Source: Arsenicicoccus bolidensis DSM 15745
GTDB lineage: Bacteria; Actinomycetota; Actinomycetes; Actinomycetales; Dermatophilaceae
Length of the DNA: 57,596 nt
Direction: 5' to 3'
NCBI RefSeq assembly: GCF_000426385.1
Contig: NZ_AUFG01000024.1
Coordinates: 1 to 57,596, forward strand
Below, piece by piece: positions 1 through 7,785 of the stretch. The position numbers and the translations under genes are program-made. The notes beneath the pieces are model-generated. The model saw nothing but the letters and a program-made list of their open reading frames with translations. It searched no databases and was not told the origin of the DNA. Position 1 is the first letter of the stretch, and every line of letters starts with the position of its first letter.

Positions 1-150
1 GGCCCGATGACCTCGGCCCAGCTCGGCGTCTCCACCATCGACTTCGGGGCGCCGATGCTGTCGATGCACTCGGCGCGCGAGCTGATGGGTGCCGAGGACC
101 CGGCGATGTATGCCGGAGCCCTCGCGGCCTTCCTCTCCCCCCAGCTCTAG
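1..150 (+). CDS. M18 family aminopeptidase, 3' end only
   Basis: Frame 1 is open from the first base to a TAG at 148-150 and gives 49 C-terminal residues. They contain TIDFGAPMLSMHSARE, which matches the conserved C-terminal block of M18 (aspartyl/aminopeptidase I type) zinc metallopeptidases, where the MHS histidine contributes to the metal site. The N-terminal bulk lies before the window. These are cytosolic dodecameric enzymes that remove N-terminal, often acidic, residues from peptides. The call rests on this one block, so the exact subfamily is uncertain. Confidence 0.75.
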   Translation, partial: GPMTSAQLGVSTIDFGAPMLSMHSARELMGAEDPAMYAGALAAFLSPQL

Positions 151-160
151 ACCTACCGCG

Positions 161-310
161 GGTAAAGGCATCGACCGGCCTTCGTTCGCCAGGCTGATGC
201 CTCGGCCCCCGGTAAAGGCATCGACCGGCCTTCGTTCGCCAGGCTGATGCCTCTGCCCCCGGTAAAGGCATCGACCGGCCTTCGTTCGCCAGGCTGATGC
301 CTCTGCCCCC
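161..310. repeat. three tandem 50-bp repeats
   Basis: Three head-to-tail copies begin at 161, 211 and 261, each starting GGTAAAGGCATCGACC and ending in a C run. The copies are almost identical; a G/T change near the end of the unit is the clearest difference. Each unit holds the inverted pair AGGCATC / GATGCCT about 23 nt apart, so each could form a hairpin. They start 10 bp after the aminopeptidase stop codon, so they may act in transcript termination or 3'-end stability. Confidence 0.9.
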
Positions 311-333
311 GGCGGGTCTGGTCCGTGGCCGCC

Positions 334-396
334 CAGACCGCAGCTCCGCCGCCTCGCGCCGTTGGGCGTGGAGGCGGCGGAGCGACATGCGGTCTG
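334..396. terminator. long two-part hairpin between convergent genes
   Basis: The outer stem CAGACCGCA (334-342) pairs with TGCGGTCTG (388-396). Directly inside it, GCTCCGCCGCCTC (343-355) pairs with GAGGCGGCGGAGC (371-383), leaving a 4-nt bulge (384-387). The structure lies between the rightward aminopeptidase and the leftward SRPBCC gene, as expected of a bidirectional terminator. There is no U-tract, as is common in actinobacteria. Confidence 0.75.
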
Positions 397-408
397 TATG
401 CCGGACGG

Positions 409-867
409 TCAGGCGGCCTCGTCCAGCCGGGCGAAGCTCACGTCCATGCCGTCCGCCATGCCCGAGGCGTAGGCGCCGTCCCGGGCCTCCTTGGACGGGT
501 AGCGGATGGTGCCCGTGAGCACCGTCCGGCCGTCCTGCTCCGTGAGCTCGACGACGTTGTGGGTCGGCGGCCAGTCGGTGCCGCCCATCTGCTCGGTGGT
601 GACGAGCCGGCGCGGCGCGTCGACCTCGAGCACGTCGCCGTAGATCTCCAGCCGCCCGTCCGGATCGAGCCAGACCCAGCGGAAGCTGCCGCCCTCGCGG
701 ATGTCCATGTCGCACACCTCGAAGGTCGTGTCCTCGCTGGGGCCCAGCATCCAGGTACGGACGACCTGGGGGTCGGTGCAGGCCTGCCACACGCGCTCGG
801 CGGGTGCGGCGAAGGTCCGTGTGTAGCTGATGGTGGTGTCGTCGGGAAGGGTGAACTCGGTCTTCAT
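409..867 (-). CDS. SRPBCC (AHSA1-like) domain protein
   Basis: A 152-residue protein covering nearly its whole length with an AHSA1/START-like hydrophobic-cavity fold. It begins with a beta strand and the typical FAAPAERVWQACTDP segment, followed by a GGSFRW strand and VLEVDAPRRLV. The start has a good ribosome site (AGGAG about 8 nt upstream). Its ATG overlaps the stop of the upstream ArsR gene by 4 bp, so the two are translationally coupled. ArsR/SRPBCC pairs are common in actinobacteria; the regulator usually controls the pair, and the SRPBCC partner binds or modifies small hydrophobic molecules. The ligand here is unknown. Confidence 0.88.
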   Translation of the reverse strand: MKTEFTLPDDTTISYTRTFAAPAERVWQACTDPQVVRTWMLGPSEDTTFEVCDMDIREGGSFRWVWLDPDGRLEIYGDVLEVDAPRRLVTTEQMGGTDWPPTHNVVELTEQDGRTVLTGTIRYPSKEARDGAYASGMADGMDVSFARLDEAA

Positions 868-1211
868 CTCTGCTCTCCTCGTGGATCGCGCGGGGACTCG
901 ACGAGTGCTGCGAGCCGGTCGAGTCGCGCGTCCACGACCTGCTCGAACTGCGACACGAAGATGGCGGCACGCACCAGGGGGTCGATCGCCAGGACGCTGT
1001 AGATGCGCGTCCCGTCCCGCTCGCGGCGGATGAGCCCGGCGCCCTCGAGCACCTTGAGGTGCTTGGAGACGGTCGGCTGGCTCAGCGTGAACCCCTCGGC
1101 GAGGTCGCCGGCGGAGCGTGGCCCCGGGCGCAGGCGCTCGAGCATGGCCCGGCGCGTCCGGTCCGACAGCGCGCTGAAGATCCGGTCGAGCTGGTCGTCG
1201 TCGGGAGCCAT
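864..1211 (-). CDS. ArsR-family winged-helix transcriptional regulator
   Basis: A 115-residue regulator starting MAPDDDQLDRIFSALSD. The HTH segment is LAEGFTLSQPTVSKHLKVL, followed by a wing with RRERDGTRIYS. No CxC metal motif is visible, so it is not a typical arsenic or cadmium sensor. I prefer the ATG at 1211 because GAGGA lies 5 nt upstream; an in-frame ATG at 1238 would add nine residues that run into the likely operator. It is the first gene of a two-gene operon with the SRPBCC gene and probably represses itself. Confidence 0.87.
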   Translation of the reverse strand: MAPDDDQLDRIFSALSDRTRRAMLERLRPGPRSAGDLAEGFTLSQPTVSKHLKVLEGAGLIRRERDGTRIYSVLAIDPLVRAAIFVSQFEQVVDARLDRLAALVESPRDPRGEQR

Positions 1212-1238
1212 GGGTGTCCTCGTTCGCAGTATTTCCAT

Positions 1239-1262
1239 GTGGCTATTTAGCTACGTGGCTAT
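1239..1262. promoter_or_regulatory. candidate ArsR operator
   Basis: Just upstream of the ArsR gene the octamer GTGGCTAT occurs twice (1239-1246 and 1255-1262). Between them lies the dyad TAGC-N6-GCTA (1248-1261). TAGCC/GGCTA half-sites upstream of an ArsR/SRPBCC operon make this the best operator candidate. Binding itself is inferred. Confidence 0.5.
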
Positions 1263-1443
1263 CTTTAGGCGCAGGAGGGCATTGTGTCAAGGGGGCTAGG
1301 GAGCTGAGCTGTGCGGGTTGCCGGCGGACCAGCCGGTATGACGTCCCGCCCGTCGCGTGGCAGCCCGATCAGCCCGGCTCAGGCAGGGCCAGCGCTGCGA
1401 GCGCGGGTTGTGCACGCTGGGCCTCGCCAGGCCCACGCGCGCA

Positions 1444-2421
1444 TCAGATCGTGAGGAGGACCTTGCCGATGTGGGTGCCCTTGTCGAGCTCCTCGTGCGC
1501 GCGCGCCACCTCGCGGGCCGGGAAGCGACCGTGGATCACGGGCATGACCTCGCCGGCCTCGACCAACGGCCACACGTGCTCGCGGACCTCGGCCACGATG
1601 GCGGCCTTCTCGGCGCGGGGCCGGGCGCGCAGGGAGGTCGCGACGACGGTGCCGCGCTTGCGCAGCAGGGTCGCGATGTCGAGCTCGCCCTTGACGCCGC
1701 CCTGCATGCCGATGATGACGAGGCGACCGCCGGTGGCCAGGGCGGCGACGTTGCGGGGGAGGTACTTCGCGCCCATGTTGTCGAGGATCACGTCGGCGCC
1801 GCGCCCGTCGGTGGCTGCTCGCAGCTCCTCGACGAAGTCCTGCTCCTTGTAGTCGATCAGGATCGAGGCGCCGAGCTCGCGGCAGCGCTCGAGCTTGGCG
1901 GCCGAGCCGGCGGTGACGGCGACGCGGACGCCGAGGCGTCGCGCGATCTGGATGGCCGTCGTGCCGATGCCGCTGGACCCGCCGTGCACGAGCAGGGTGT
2001 CGCCGCGCTGCAGCCCGGCGGTCATGACGAGGTTGGACCAGACGGTGCAGGTCACCTCGGGGAGGGCGGCTGCGTCGACGAGGCTGATGCCGGCGGGCAC
2101 GGGGAGCAGCTGGCCCGCGGGGACGGCGACGTGCTCGGCATACCCGCCTCCGGCGAGGAGGGCGCAGACCTCGTCGCCCTCGCTCCACCCCTCGACCCGG
2201 CTGCCGACCTGCACGACGATGCCGCTGACCTCGAGCCCGGGGATCTCGGACTCGCCGGGCGGCGGCGCATAGTTGCCCTGGCGCTGCAGCAGGTCGGCGC
2301 GGTTGACGCCGGCGGCGACGACGCGCACCAGCACCTCGTCGGCGTTGATCCCCGGGGTGGGGATCTCGGAGACGGTCAGGACCTCGGGGCCGCCGAACGA
2401 CGGCAGGGTGATGGCCTTCAT
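1444..2421 (-). CDS. NAD(P)H-quinone oxidoreductase, PIG3/zeta-crystallin type
   Basis: A 325-residue medium-chain dehydrogenase/reductase. The N-terminal GroES-like domain includes GVNRADLLQRQGNYAPPPG. The Rossmann domain has the nucleotide-binding GGSSGIGTTAIQIARRLG. Zinc ligands are absent, which fits the quinone oxidoreductase branch (PIG3 type) that reduces quinones or aldehydes with NADPH in the cytosol. The length is typical. It ends in a complete C-terminus (GTHIGKVLLTI), and no partner gene is obvious. Confidence 0.88.
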   Translation of the reverse strand: MKAITLPSFGGPEVLTVSEIPTPGINADEVLVRVVAAGVNRADLLQRQGNYAPPPGESEIPGLEVSGIVVQVGSRVEGWSEGDEVCALLAGGGYAEHVAVPAGQLLPVPAGISLVDAAALPEVTCTVWSNLVMTAGLQRGDTLLVHGGSSGIGTTAIQIARRLGVRVAVTAGSAAKLERCRELGASILIDYKEQDFVEELRAATDGRGADVILDNMGAKYLPRNVAALATGGRLVIIGMQGGVKGELDIATLLRKRGTVVATSLRARPRAEKAAIVAEVREHVWPLVEAGEVMPVIHGRFPAREVARAHEELDKGTHIGKVLLTI

Positions 2422-2463
2422 GCCTCCACCGTATGACGCAGCCCGGCCGCCGCAGAAGTCCGC

Positions 2464-2643
2464 TCAGAACTCGTGGTTGAGCGTGAACGACAGCGCGGCC
2501 AGGGTCATCACGAGCACGGCGAGGGGGATCAGCACGATCGACCAGGCGGGGTGGCGGCGCCGCACGGGCCCGGTGAAGGCGAAGACGAACAGCACCCACG
2601 ACAGCACGAACAGCCCCAGGGCGACGAGCTCCCCGGTGCCCAC
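2464..2643 (-). CDS. small two-helix membrane protein
   Basis: A 59-residue product from a GTG codon 7 nt after the mobA-like stop. Two hydrophobic stretches (about residues 7-24 and 35-53) are separated by PVRRRHPAW, so the basic loop should face the cytosol. No strong ribosome site is visible, so translation probably depends on coupling to the preceding gene. No family was recognised. It forms the tail of the IclR-mobA operon. The start is uncertain because the frame is open further upstream inside mobA. Confidence 0.55.
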   Translation of the reverse strand: MGTGELVALGLFVLSWVLFVFAFTGPVRRRHPAWSIVLIPLAVLVMTLAALSFTLNHEF

Positions 2644-2650
2644 GGCGCCG

Positions 2651-3241
2651 TCAGCCGAGGTGGATGAAGCGGGCCTCGAAGAGGTCCACCGGGGTGTCGA
2701 CGTCGAGCAGCGCGCGCGGGGAGGGGGCCGGGATGCCCTCCATGCGGAGGCTGGCGGCGGTGCGGTGCACGGAGACGTCGCGGGTGCCGGGTGGGAAGGC
2801 CTGGTGCAGCGGGCCGGTGAGGTAGGCCGCGAGCAGCGGCTGCAGCGAGCCGGAGTCGTCCACGAGGGCCACGGCCTGGACACCGGACGGGGAGTCGGCG
2901 AGCGCCTCCACGACGTGGGGCGCGGCGTCGCCGGCAAAGGGCTGGTCGCCGGCGAGGACGACCGTGACGGGGGTGCTGGACAGGGCCGCGCCGGTGGCGA
3001 TGCCGGCGGCGGGGCCACCGAGCGGCGGGTCCTCGCGGGTCCAGGTGACGGGGCGCGAGGTGGGGCGCTCGGTGCCGACGCAGATGATCGCCCAGTCGTC
3101 GGGCAGGTCGCGCAGGATCCGGCCGAGGACGGTCGTCTCGCCGAGCTGCTCGGACGTCTTGTCCCTGCCGCCCATGCGGACGTTGGTGCCGCCGCAGAGG
3201 ATGACGGCGGTCACGGCGCTGGTCGTGTCGGGGCCGGTCAT
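2651..3241 (-). CDS. mobA: MobA-like nucleotidyltransferase (molybdenum cofactor)
   Basis: A 196-residue NTP transferase. Residues 12-29 hold the signature VILCGGTNVRMGGRDK, followed by DPPLGGPAAGI and VVLAGDQPF, all typical of MobA/MobA-like proteins. MobA joins GMP to molybdopterin to give the bis-MGD cofactor used by NarG-type nitrate reductases, and narGHJI lies about 40 kb away in this window. AAGGAG precedes the ATG. The ATG overlaps the IclR stop by 4 bp. A related CTP:molybdopterin (MocA-like) specificity cannot be excluded. Confidence 0.8.
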   Translation of the reverse strand: MTGPDTTSAVTAVILCGGTNVRMGGRDKTSEQLGETTVLGRILRDLPDDWAIICVGTERPTSRPVTWTREDPPLGGPAAGIATGAALSSTPVTVVLAGDQPFAGDAAPHVVEALADSPSGVQAVALVDDSGSLQPLLAAYLTGPLHQAFPPGTRDVSVHRTAASLRMEGIPAPSPRALLDVDTPVDLFEARFIHLG

Positions 3242-4011
3242 GGATGCTCCTTGTGATGTCCGCCGAGGCGGCGGGTGAGCTCCTGCGCAGCTCGTCGTGC
3301 GGCGCCCGCGAGGGGCTGGACGGACGCCTCCACCTGTCGGGGATAGGTGATCGCGACGGATGCTACCGGGTGCCCGCCGTGGTCCACCACCGCCGCCGCG
3401 ACGCCTGCGAGACCCTCGGTGACGGTGCCGTCCTCGAGCGCGAAGCCGCGCGCCCGGACGGAGGACAGCTCGGAGCGCAGGGCCGTGAGCGACTGCGGCC
3501 CGGTGCCCAACCGGGTCACGAACGCGGACCGGTCGGGGAACAGCGCGCGCACCTGCGGGGAGGGCAGCGCGGCCAGCATCGCCAGACCGCTGGCGGTGAG
3601 CTGCGACGGCAGCCGCACGCCGACGTCGGTGACCAGCAGGGGGCGCCCGGGCGCCCGCTCCTCGAGGACGTAGAGCACGTCGCGACCGTGCAGCACCGCC
3701 AGGTGGGCGCTGTGCGTGGTCTCGTCGACGAGACGGGTGAGGACAGGTCGGGACAGCCGCGCGAGCCCGGCCTGCCGGGAGTAGGCGCTGCCCAGCTCGA
3801 ACACCCCGACCCCGAGCCCGTAGCGACGCTCCTCGGGGAGGTGCGTCACCAGACCCTCGTCGGCCAGGAGGGATAACAGCTTGTATGCCGTCGAGCGCGG
3901 CAGCCCGAGGTCGCGCGCCACGGCGGCGGCGGGCACGGGCTCGGGGTGACGCGAGAGGTGGCGCAGGATCGCGACCGCCTGGCTCACGGCGGGGGAGGCG
4001 CTGCGGGTCAT
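3238..4011 (-). CDS. IclR-family transcriptional regulator
   Basis: About 257 residues. The N-terminal winged helix reads VARDLGLPRSTAYKLLSLL, and the C-terminal effector domain carries LTASGLAMLAALP and GLAGVAAAVVD, both IclR landmarks. I start at ATG 4011 (MTRSASPAVSQAVAIL); an upstream in-frame GTG at 4059 would add 16 residues with no conserved content. It is the first gene of an operon with the mobA-like gene. The usual ligands are small aromatic or carboxylic metabolites, and its target is not evident. Confidence 0.87.
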   Translation of the reverse strand: MTRSASPAVSQAVAILRHLSRHPEPVPAAAVARDLGLPRSTAYKLLSLLADEGLVTHLPEERRYGLGVGVFELGSAYSRQAGLARLSRPVLTRLVDETTHSAHLAVLHGRDVLYVLEERAPGRPLLVTDVGVRLPSQLTASGLAMLAALPSPQVRALFPDRSAFVTRLGTGPQSLTALRSELSSVRARGFALEDGTVTEGLAGVAAAVVDHGGHPVASVAITYPRQVEASVQPLAGAARRAAQELTRRLGGHHKEHP

Positions 4012-4110
4012 GGCCCCATCCTGACGGGTGTCACCGGTGGGGTGGCGCGGACTGTCCACAGCCTCAGTCGGGTCGCGTCAGCCCTGGGGCTCGGCGGCTC
4101 ACGTCGGTCG

Positions 4111-4159
4111 CAGATCTTCGGGTTCCATCCCGAAGATCTGCTTCTGTGCCGAAGATCTG
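4111..4159. repeat. CAGATCTTCGGG hairpin plus a third half-site
   Basis: CAGATCTTCGGG (4111-4122) is the exact reverse complement of CCCGAAGATCTG (4129-4140), separated by a 6-nt loop. A third copy, CCGAAGATCTG, follows at 4149-4159. It lies in the 190-bp gap between the leftward 108-residue gene and the leftward IclR gene. It could be an operator with an extra half-site, or a terminator for the 4205-4531 side. The gap holds no other gene. Confidence 0.7.
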
Positions 4160-4204
4160 CGATGGGGGACCCCCGCCCCGCCCACGCAACCAGGGCGGCC
4201 CGCG

Positions 4205-4531
4205 TCAGTGATCGGGATCATCCAGGCACCAGGTGTGCTCGTCCTGGATGGCGAGCTCGGGCGGCAGCTCTCGCCGCAGTCGCGTCACGGCGCCCTGCAT
4301 GCCGTCGGAGTACTGCTGCCTGGTGCTCGCTGAGTCCCACCCGTCCAGATAGTGGAAGTGCGTCTGGAACACGTCGCCCCATCGGCGCAGCTCGTCGGTC
4401 AGCTCGGGCGACAGCTCGTAGTCGGAGGGTTGCATCTGGTACTCGTCGGTCCCGCTCTCCCACAGCGGCCACGGGGCGCCGTACTCGTGGAAGACGCGCA
4501 CCTCTCGCTGTGGTTCACGGGCCAGAGGCAT
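4205..4531 (-). CDS. hypothetical protein, 108 residues
   Basis: No family recognised. The protein is acidic and aromatic-rich with no membrane segment or signal peptide. A region resembling small cytosolic proteins of polymorphic systems (WGDVFQTHFHYLDGWDS) is visible, but I make no functional claim. TAGCCT lies 6 nt upstream of the ATG, consistent with a leaderless transcript; GAGGA directly abuts the ATG, too close to be a normal ribosome site. Codon use matches its neighbours. Confidence 0.6.
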   Translation of the reverse strand: MPLAREPQREVRVFHEYGAPWPLWESGTDEYQMQPSDYELSPELTDELRRWGDVFQTHFHYLDGWDSASTRQQYSDGMQGAVTRLRRELPPELAIQDEHTWCLDDPDH

Positions 4532-4559
4532 TCCTCGAGGCTATCGTCACGCGGCCGGG

Positions 4560-5447
4560 TCAGCGGTGGGACGAGACGTCAAGCCCGGCTGGTCGGGGTG
4601 CCGGGGCGACGGGGGCCAGGACGAGGTTGTCGATGAGGCGGGTGCGGCCGAGGCGGGCGGCCAGCGACACCAGTGCGCCGCGCGCGGGGTCGACCAGGTC
4701 GAGCTCGGTCAGCGTGTCGGGGTCGGCGACGCTGACGTACTCCACCGGCACCGCGGGCTCGGTGGCCAGGACCGCGTGGGCGGCGCCGAGCAGCTCCGAG
4801 GCCTGGCGGCGGCCGGCGGCATACGACTCCTCGACCGCGACGAGGGCGCGGTGCAGGACGGGGGCGGCGGCGCGCTCCTCGGGCGAGAGATAGGTGTTGC
4901 GCGAGCTCATCGCCAGGCCGTCGGGCTCGCGGCGGATGGGCTCGACGCAGACCTCCAGCCCGAGCGCCAGGTCCTCGACGAGACGTCGGATGACGACGGT
5001 CTGCTGGGCGTCCTTCTGGCCGACGTAGGCCCGCGTGGGCCGCACCGCGCCGAACAGGATCGTGCACACGGTGGCCACCCCGTCGAAATGCCCTGGGCGG
5101 CGGGCACCTTCGAGGACCTCGGTGACGCCGCCGACGCTCACGTGCGTGGACCAGCCTGGGGGATAGACGTCCTCGACGCGGGGCGTCCAGACCAGGTCGA
5201 CCCCCTCGGCCTCGAGCATGGCGAGGTCACGGTCAAGGTCGCGCGGATAGCTCGCGAGGTCCTCCCCGGGCCCGAACTGCGTGGGATTGACGAAGATCGA
5301 CACGACCACGGCGTCGTTGGCGGAGCGCGCTGCCCGCACCAGGGACAGGTGGCCGTCGTGCAGGTAGCCCATGGTGGGGACGAGCCCGACGGTCCCGAGC
5401 TCGGCTCTGGCGCAAGACAGCTCGTCGCGGGTGGTGACGACACGCAT
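4560..5447 (-). CDS. panC: pantothenate synthetase
   Basis: A 295-residue PanC that condenses pantoate and beta-alanine with ATP to make pantothenate, the precursor of coenzyme A. Diagnostic motifs are VPTMGYLHDGHLSL (HxGH nucleotide site), FVNPTQFGPGEDL, GQKDAQQ and MSSRNTYLSPEER. The first codon is ATG at 5447 with GGAG upstream (AAGGAGATCCG). panB and panD are not adjacent, so panC stands alone here. The C-terminus carries a short proline/alanine-rich tail. Confidence 0.96.
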   Translation of the reverse strand: MRVVTTRDELSCARAELGTVGLVPTMGYLHDGHLSLVRAARSANDAVVVSIFVNPTQFGPGEDLASYPRDLDRDLAMLEAEGVDLVWTPRVEDVYPPGWSTHVSVGGVTEVLEGARRPGHFDGVATVCTILFGAVRPTRAYVGQKDAQQTVVIRRLVEDLALGLEVCVEPIRREPDGLAMSSRNTYLSPEERAAAPVLHRALVAVEESYAAGRRQASELLGAAHAVLATEPAVPVEYVSVADPDTLTELDLVDPARGALVSLAARLGRTRLIDNLVLAPVAPAPRPAGLDVSSHR

Positions 5448-5494
5448 CGGATCTCCTTGTCCGCAGGGACGTCTCGTATGCCGTCCGACCGCTG

Positions 5495-5851
5495 TCAGGC
5501 GAGCGGGGCGTAGAAGTACGTGGTGCGGTAGGCGATTCGCTCGCCGTCGAGCCGGAAGAAGTCGGCGAACCGCAGGTCCAGCACGCGCCCGTCGCGAGCC
5601 GTGCCGGCGAAACGGCCCTGCACCGCCACCTCGTCGCCGTCGACGACCGTGTGCGTCAGCGTGTGCGCGCCGGACGCGATGATCCGCTCCCCGGAGTAGA
5701 ACGCGGTCAGCCCCGAGTGCCCGCGCATCGGCTCGTAGCCCGGCCGCTCGTACGTCGCGTCCGGCGTGAACAGGGCGACGAGCCCGTCGACGTCGTTGGC
5801 GTCCACGAGCTCGTAGTAGCGGGTGACCGGGGCGGGGGCGGTGGTCGTCAT
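5495..5851 (-). CDS. SnoaL-like (NTF2 fold) protein
   Basis: A 118-residue single-domain protein beginning MTTTAPAPVTRYYELVDAND. The pattern VDANDVDGLVALFTPDATYERPG is typical of the SnoaL-like/nuclear transport factor 2 cone fold, found in ketosteroid-isomerase-like and polyketide-cyclase-like enzymes. I start at ATG 5851, where the domain begins; the frame is open further upstream but without conserved content. It is divergent from hutH across about 170 bp. The substrate is unknown. Confidence 0.75.
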   Translation of the reverse strand: MTTTAPAPVTRYYELVDANDVDGLVALFTPDATYERPGYEPMRGHSGLTAFYSGERIIASGAHTLTHTVVDGDEVAVQGRFAGTARDGRVLDLRFADFFRLDGERIAYRTTYFYAPLA

Positions 5852-5949
5852 GGCGGGGGACCTTTCGTCATACGGCGGGGTCTGTCTGCTCCGACCGTAT
5901 GCCGAACCTCCCGTCGCGACGAGCGTGACCTCAGGCCGGCTCGACGCCA

Positions 5950-5967
5950 TGTCTCGGATCCGGGACA
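5950..5967. promoter_or_regulatory. candidate hut operator upstream of hutH
   Basis: TGTCTCGGATCCGGGACA is an 18-bp dyad with one mismatch, 57 bp before the hutH start. A nearly identical sequence (16 of 18 positions, plus the following GA) lies upstream of hutU at 12801-12818. Sharing a palindrome between two genes of one pathway suggests a common regulator. The regulator is not identified. Confidence 0.55.
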
Positions 5968-6023
5968 GAAGGCGGGGTCAAGGGGGTGCTGCGCCGCGCG
6001 CCGGGGCTCGCACAATGAGCGGC

Positions 6024-7577
6024 ATGACTGCTGAGCGCACACCCGTCCAGGTCGGCCGCGGGCCGCTGTCCTTCGACGACGTCGTCGCCGTGGCGCGGCA
6101 CGACGCACCGGTCGTCCTGACCCAGGACTCGATCGACGAGATCGCCCGCAGCCGCACGGTCATCGAGGGGCTGGCGAGCGACACCGTCCCGCACTACGGG
6201 GTGTCGACCGGCTTCGGGGCGCTCGCGACGCGACACATCCCCACCGAGCTGCGCGCCCAGCTGCAGCGTTCCCTCGTGCGCTCGCACGCGGCGGGATCGG
6301 GTCCGGAGGTCGAGCGCGAGGTCGTGCGCGCGCTGATGCTCCTGCGCCTGTCCACGCTCGCGACCGGCCGCACGGGCGTGAAGGTCTCGACCGCCCAGGC
6401 CTATGTCGACCTGCTCGACGCGGGCATCACGCCGGTGGTCCACGAGTACGGATCCCTCGGGTGCTCCGGCGATCTCGCGCCCCTGGCGCACTGCGCGCTC
6501 GCGCTGATGGGGGAGGGCCCGGTGCGGCTGCCGTCGGGCGAGACCGCCGACGCGGGTGACGCGTTGCGCGATGCCGGGCTCACCCCGATCTCGTTGGAGG
6601 AGAAGGAAGGTCTGGCCCTCATCAACGGGACGGACGGCATGCTCGGCATGCTCGTCCTCGCCATCACCGACCTGCGCGCCCTGCTCAAGGTCGCCGACAT
6701 CAGCGCCGCCATGAGCGTCGAGGGCCTGCTCGGCACGGACAACGTCTTTGCCGCCGACCTGCACGAGCTGAGGCCGCACCCGGGACAGGGGGACTCGGCC
6801 TACAACCTGCGAACCGTCCTGGCGGACAGCCCGATCCGAGAGAGCCACCGCACCGAGGCGTGCACGCGCGTGCAGGACGCCTACTCGCTGCGGTGCGCGC
6901 CGCAGGTCGCGGGCGGGGCGCGGGACACCGTCGACCACGCGACGCTCGTGGCGACCCGCGAGCTGGCGGCGGCCGTCGACAACCCCGTCGTCACCCTGGA
7001 CGGTCGGGTCGAGTCCAACGGCAACTTCCACGGGGCACCGGTGGCCTACGTGCTCGACTTCCTCGCGATCGTGGCCGCCGACGTGGCCTCGATGAGCGAG
7101 CGGCGCACCGACCGGTTCCTCGACAAGGCGCGCTCGCACGGGCTCAACCCCTTCCTCGCCGACGACCCCGGCGTCGACAGCGGCCACATGATCGCGCAGT
7201 ACACCCAGGCCGCGATCGTCTCGGAGATGAAGCGCCTGGCCGCGCCCGCCTCGGTCGACTCCATCCCGTCCAGCGCCATGCAGGAGGACCACGTGTCGAT
7301 GGGGTGGTCCGCGGCCCGCAAGCTGCGCCGCTCGGTCGACGCCCTCACCCGGGTGCTCGCGATCGAGGTGCTGACCGCCGCACGGGGCATCGAGCTGCGC
7401 GCGCCGCTCGAGCCGTCGCCGGCGACCGGTGCGGTGGTCCGAGCCCTGCGCGAGGCCGGGTGGCAGGGGCCGGGGATCGACCGCTTCCTCGCTCCCGACA
7501 TCGAGACCGCCCGCACGCTGGTGGCCGACGGCACGGTGGTGCGCGTGGTCGAGGAGGTCACCGGCCCGCTGCGCTGA
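6024..7577 (+). CDS. hutH: histidine ammonia-lyase
   Basis: About 517 residues. HutH removes ammonia from L-histidine to give urocanate, the first step of histidine use. The MIO cofactor forms from three consecutive residues in the motif GSLGCSGDLAPLAH; here they are Cys147-Ser148-Gly149 instead of the textbook Ala-Ser-Gly. The C-terminal catalytic region includes SSAMQEDHVSMG. I place the start at ATG 6024 (MTAERTP), with CACAAT at 6011-6016 as a possible -10 for a leaderless transcript; ATG 6015 is an alternative. The 18-bp dyad at 5950 lies upstream. Confidence 0.95.
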   Translation: MTAERTPVQVGRGPLSFDDVVAVARHDAPVVLTQDSIDEIARSRTVIEGLASDTVPHYGVSTGFGALATRHIPTELRAQLQRSLVRSHAAGSGPEVEREVVRALMLLRLSTLATGRTGVKVSTAQAYVDLLDAGITPVVHEYGSLGCSGDLAPLAHCALALMGEGPVRLPSGETADAGDALRDAGLTPISLEEKEGLALINGTDGMLGMLVLAITDLRALLKVADISAAMSVEGLLGTDNVFAADLHELRPHPGQGDSAYNLRTVLADSPIRESHRTEACTRVQDAYSLRCAPQVAGGARDTVDHATLVATRELAAAVDNPVVTLDGRVESNGNFHGAPVAYVLDFLAIVAADVASMSERRTDRFLDKARSHGLNPFLADDPGVDSGHMIAQYTQAAIVSEMKRLAAPASVDSIPSSAMQEDHVSMGWSAARKLRRSVDALTRVLAIEVLTAARGIELRAPLEPSPATGAVVRALREAGWQGPGIDRFLAPDIETARTLVADGTVVRVVEEVTGPLR

Positions 7578-7582
7578 CACCT

Positions 7583-7702
7583 TTCGCCGATTGGTCAGTT
7601 TCGGACGGGTGGGGGTGTCGGGATCTGACCAGTGGGCGGGGTCGGGTTCGCCGATTGGTCAGTTTCGGACGGGTTGGGGTGTCGGGATCTGACCGGTGGG
7701 CG
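7583..7702. repeat. two tandem copies of a GGTCAG/CTGACC repeat, period 64
   Basis: Two units start at 7583 and 7647, each beginning TTCGCCGATTGGTCAG and ending CTGACC(A/G)GTGGGCGGG. GGTCAG and CTGACC form inverted arms about 26 nt apart in each unit. The block fills most of the 208-bp gap between hutH and the mannosyltransferase gene. Related copies occur at about 35738 and 55115. Confidence 0.85.
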
Positions 7703-7785
7703 GGTGGGGAGTCGCCGTCAGGGGTTCGCCGGGACGTCATACGGAGTTCAGCCCGGGACCGGGCGCCCTGCCTAGCGTCGCAAGG

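Noticed and set aside
161-310. Possible CRISPR array
   Set aside because: The 50-bp units are contiguous with no unique spacers, and no cas genes are present. The same holds for 17201-17330 and 55685-55798.
6462-6470. HutH inactive because the MIO Ala is Cys
   Set aside because: The Ser and Gly of the triad and the rest of the active site are intact, and Cys at this place is tolerated in related enzymes, so inactivity is not supported.
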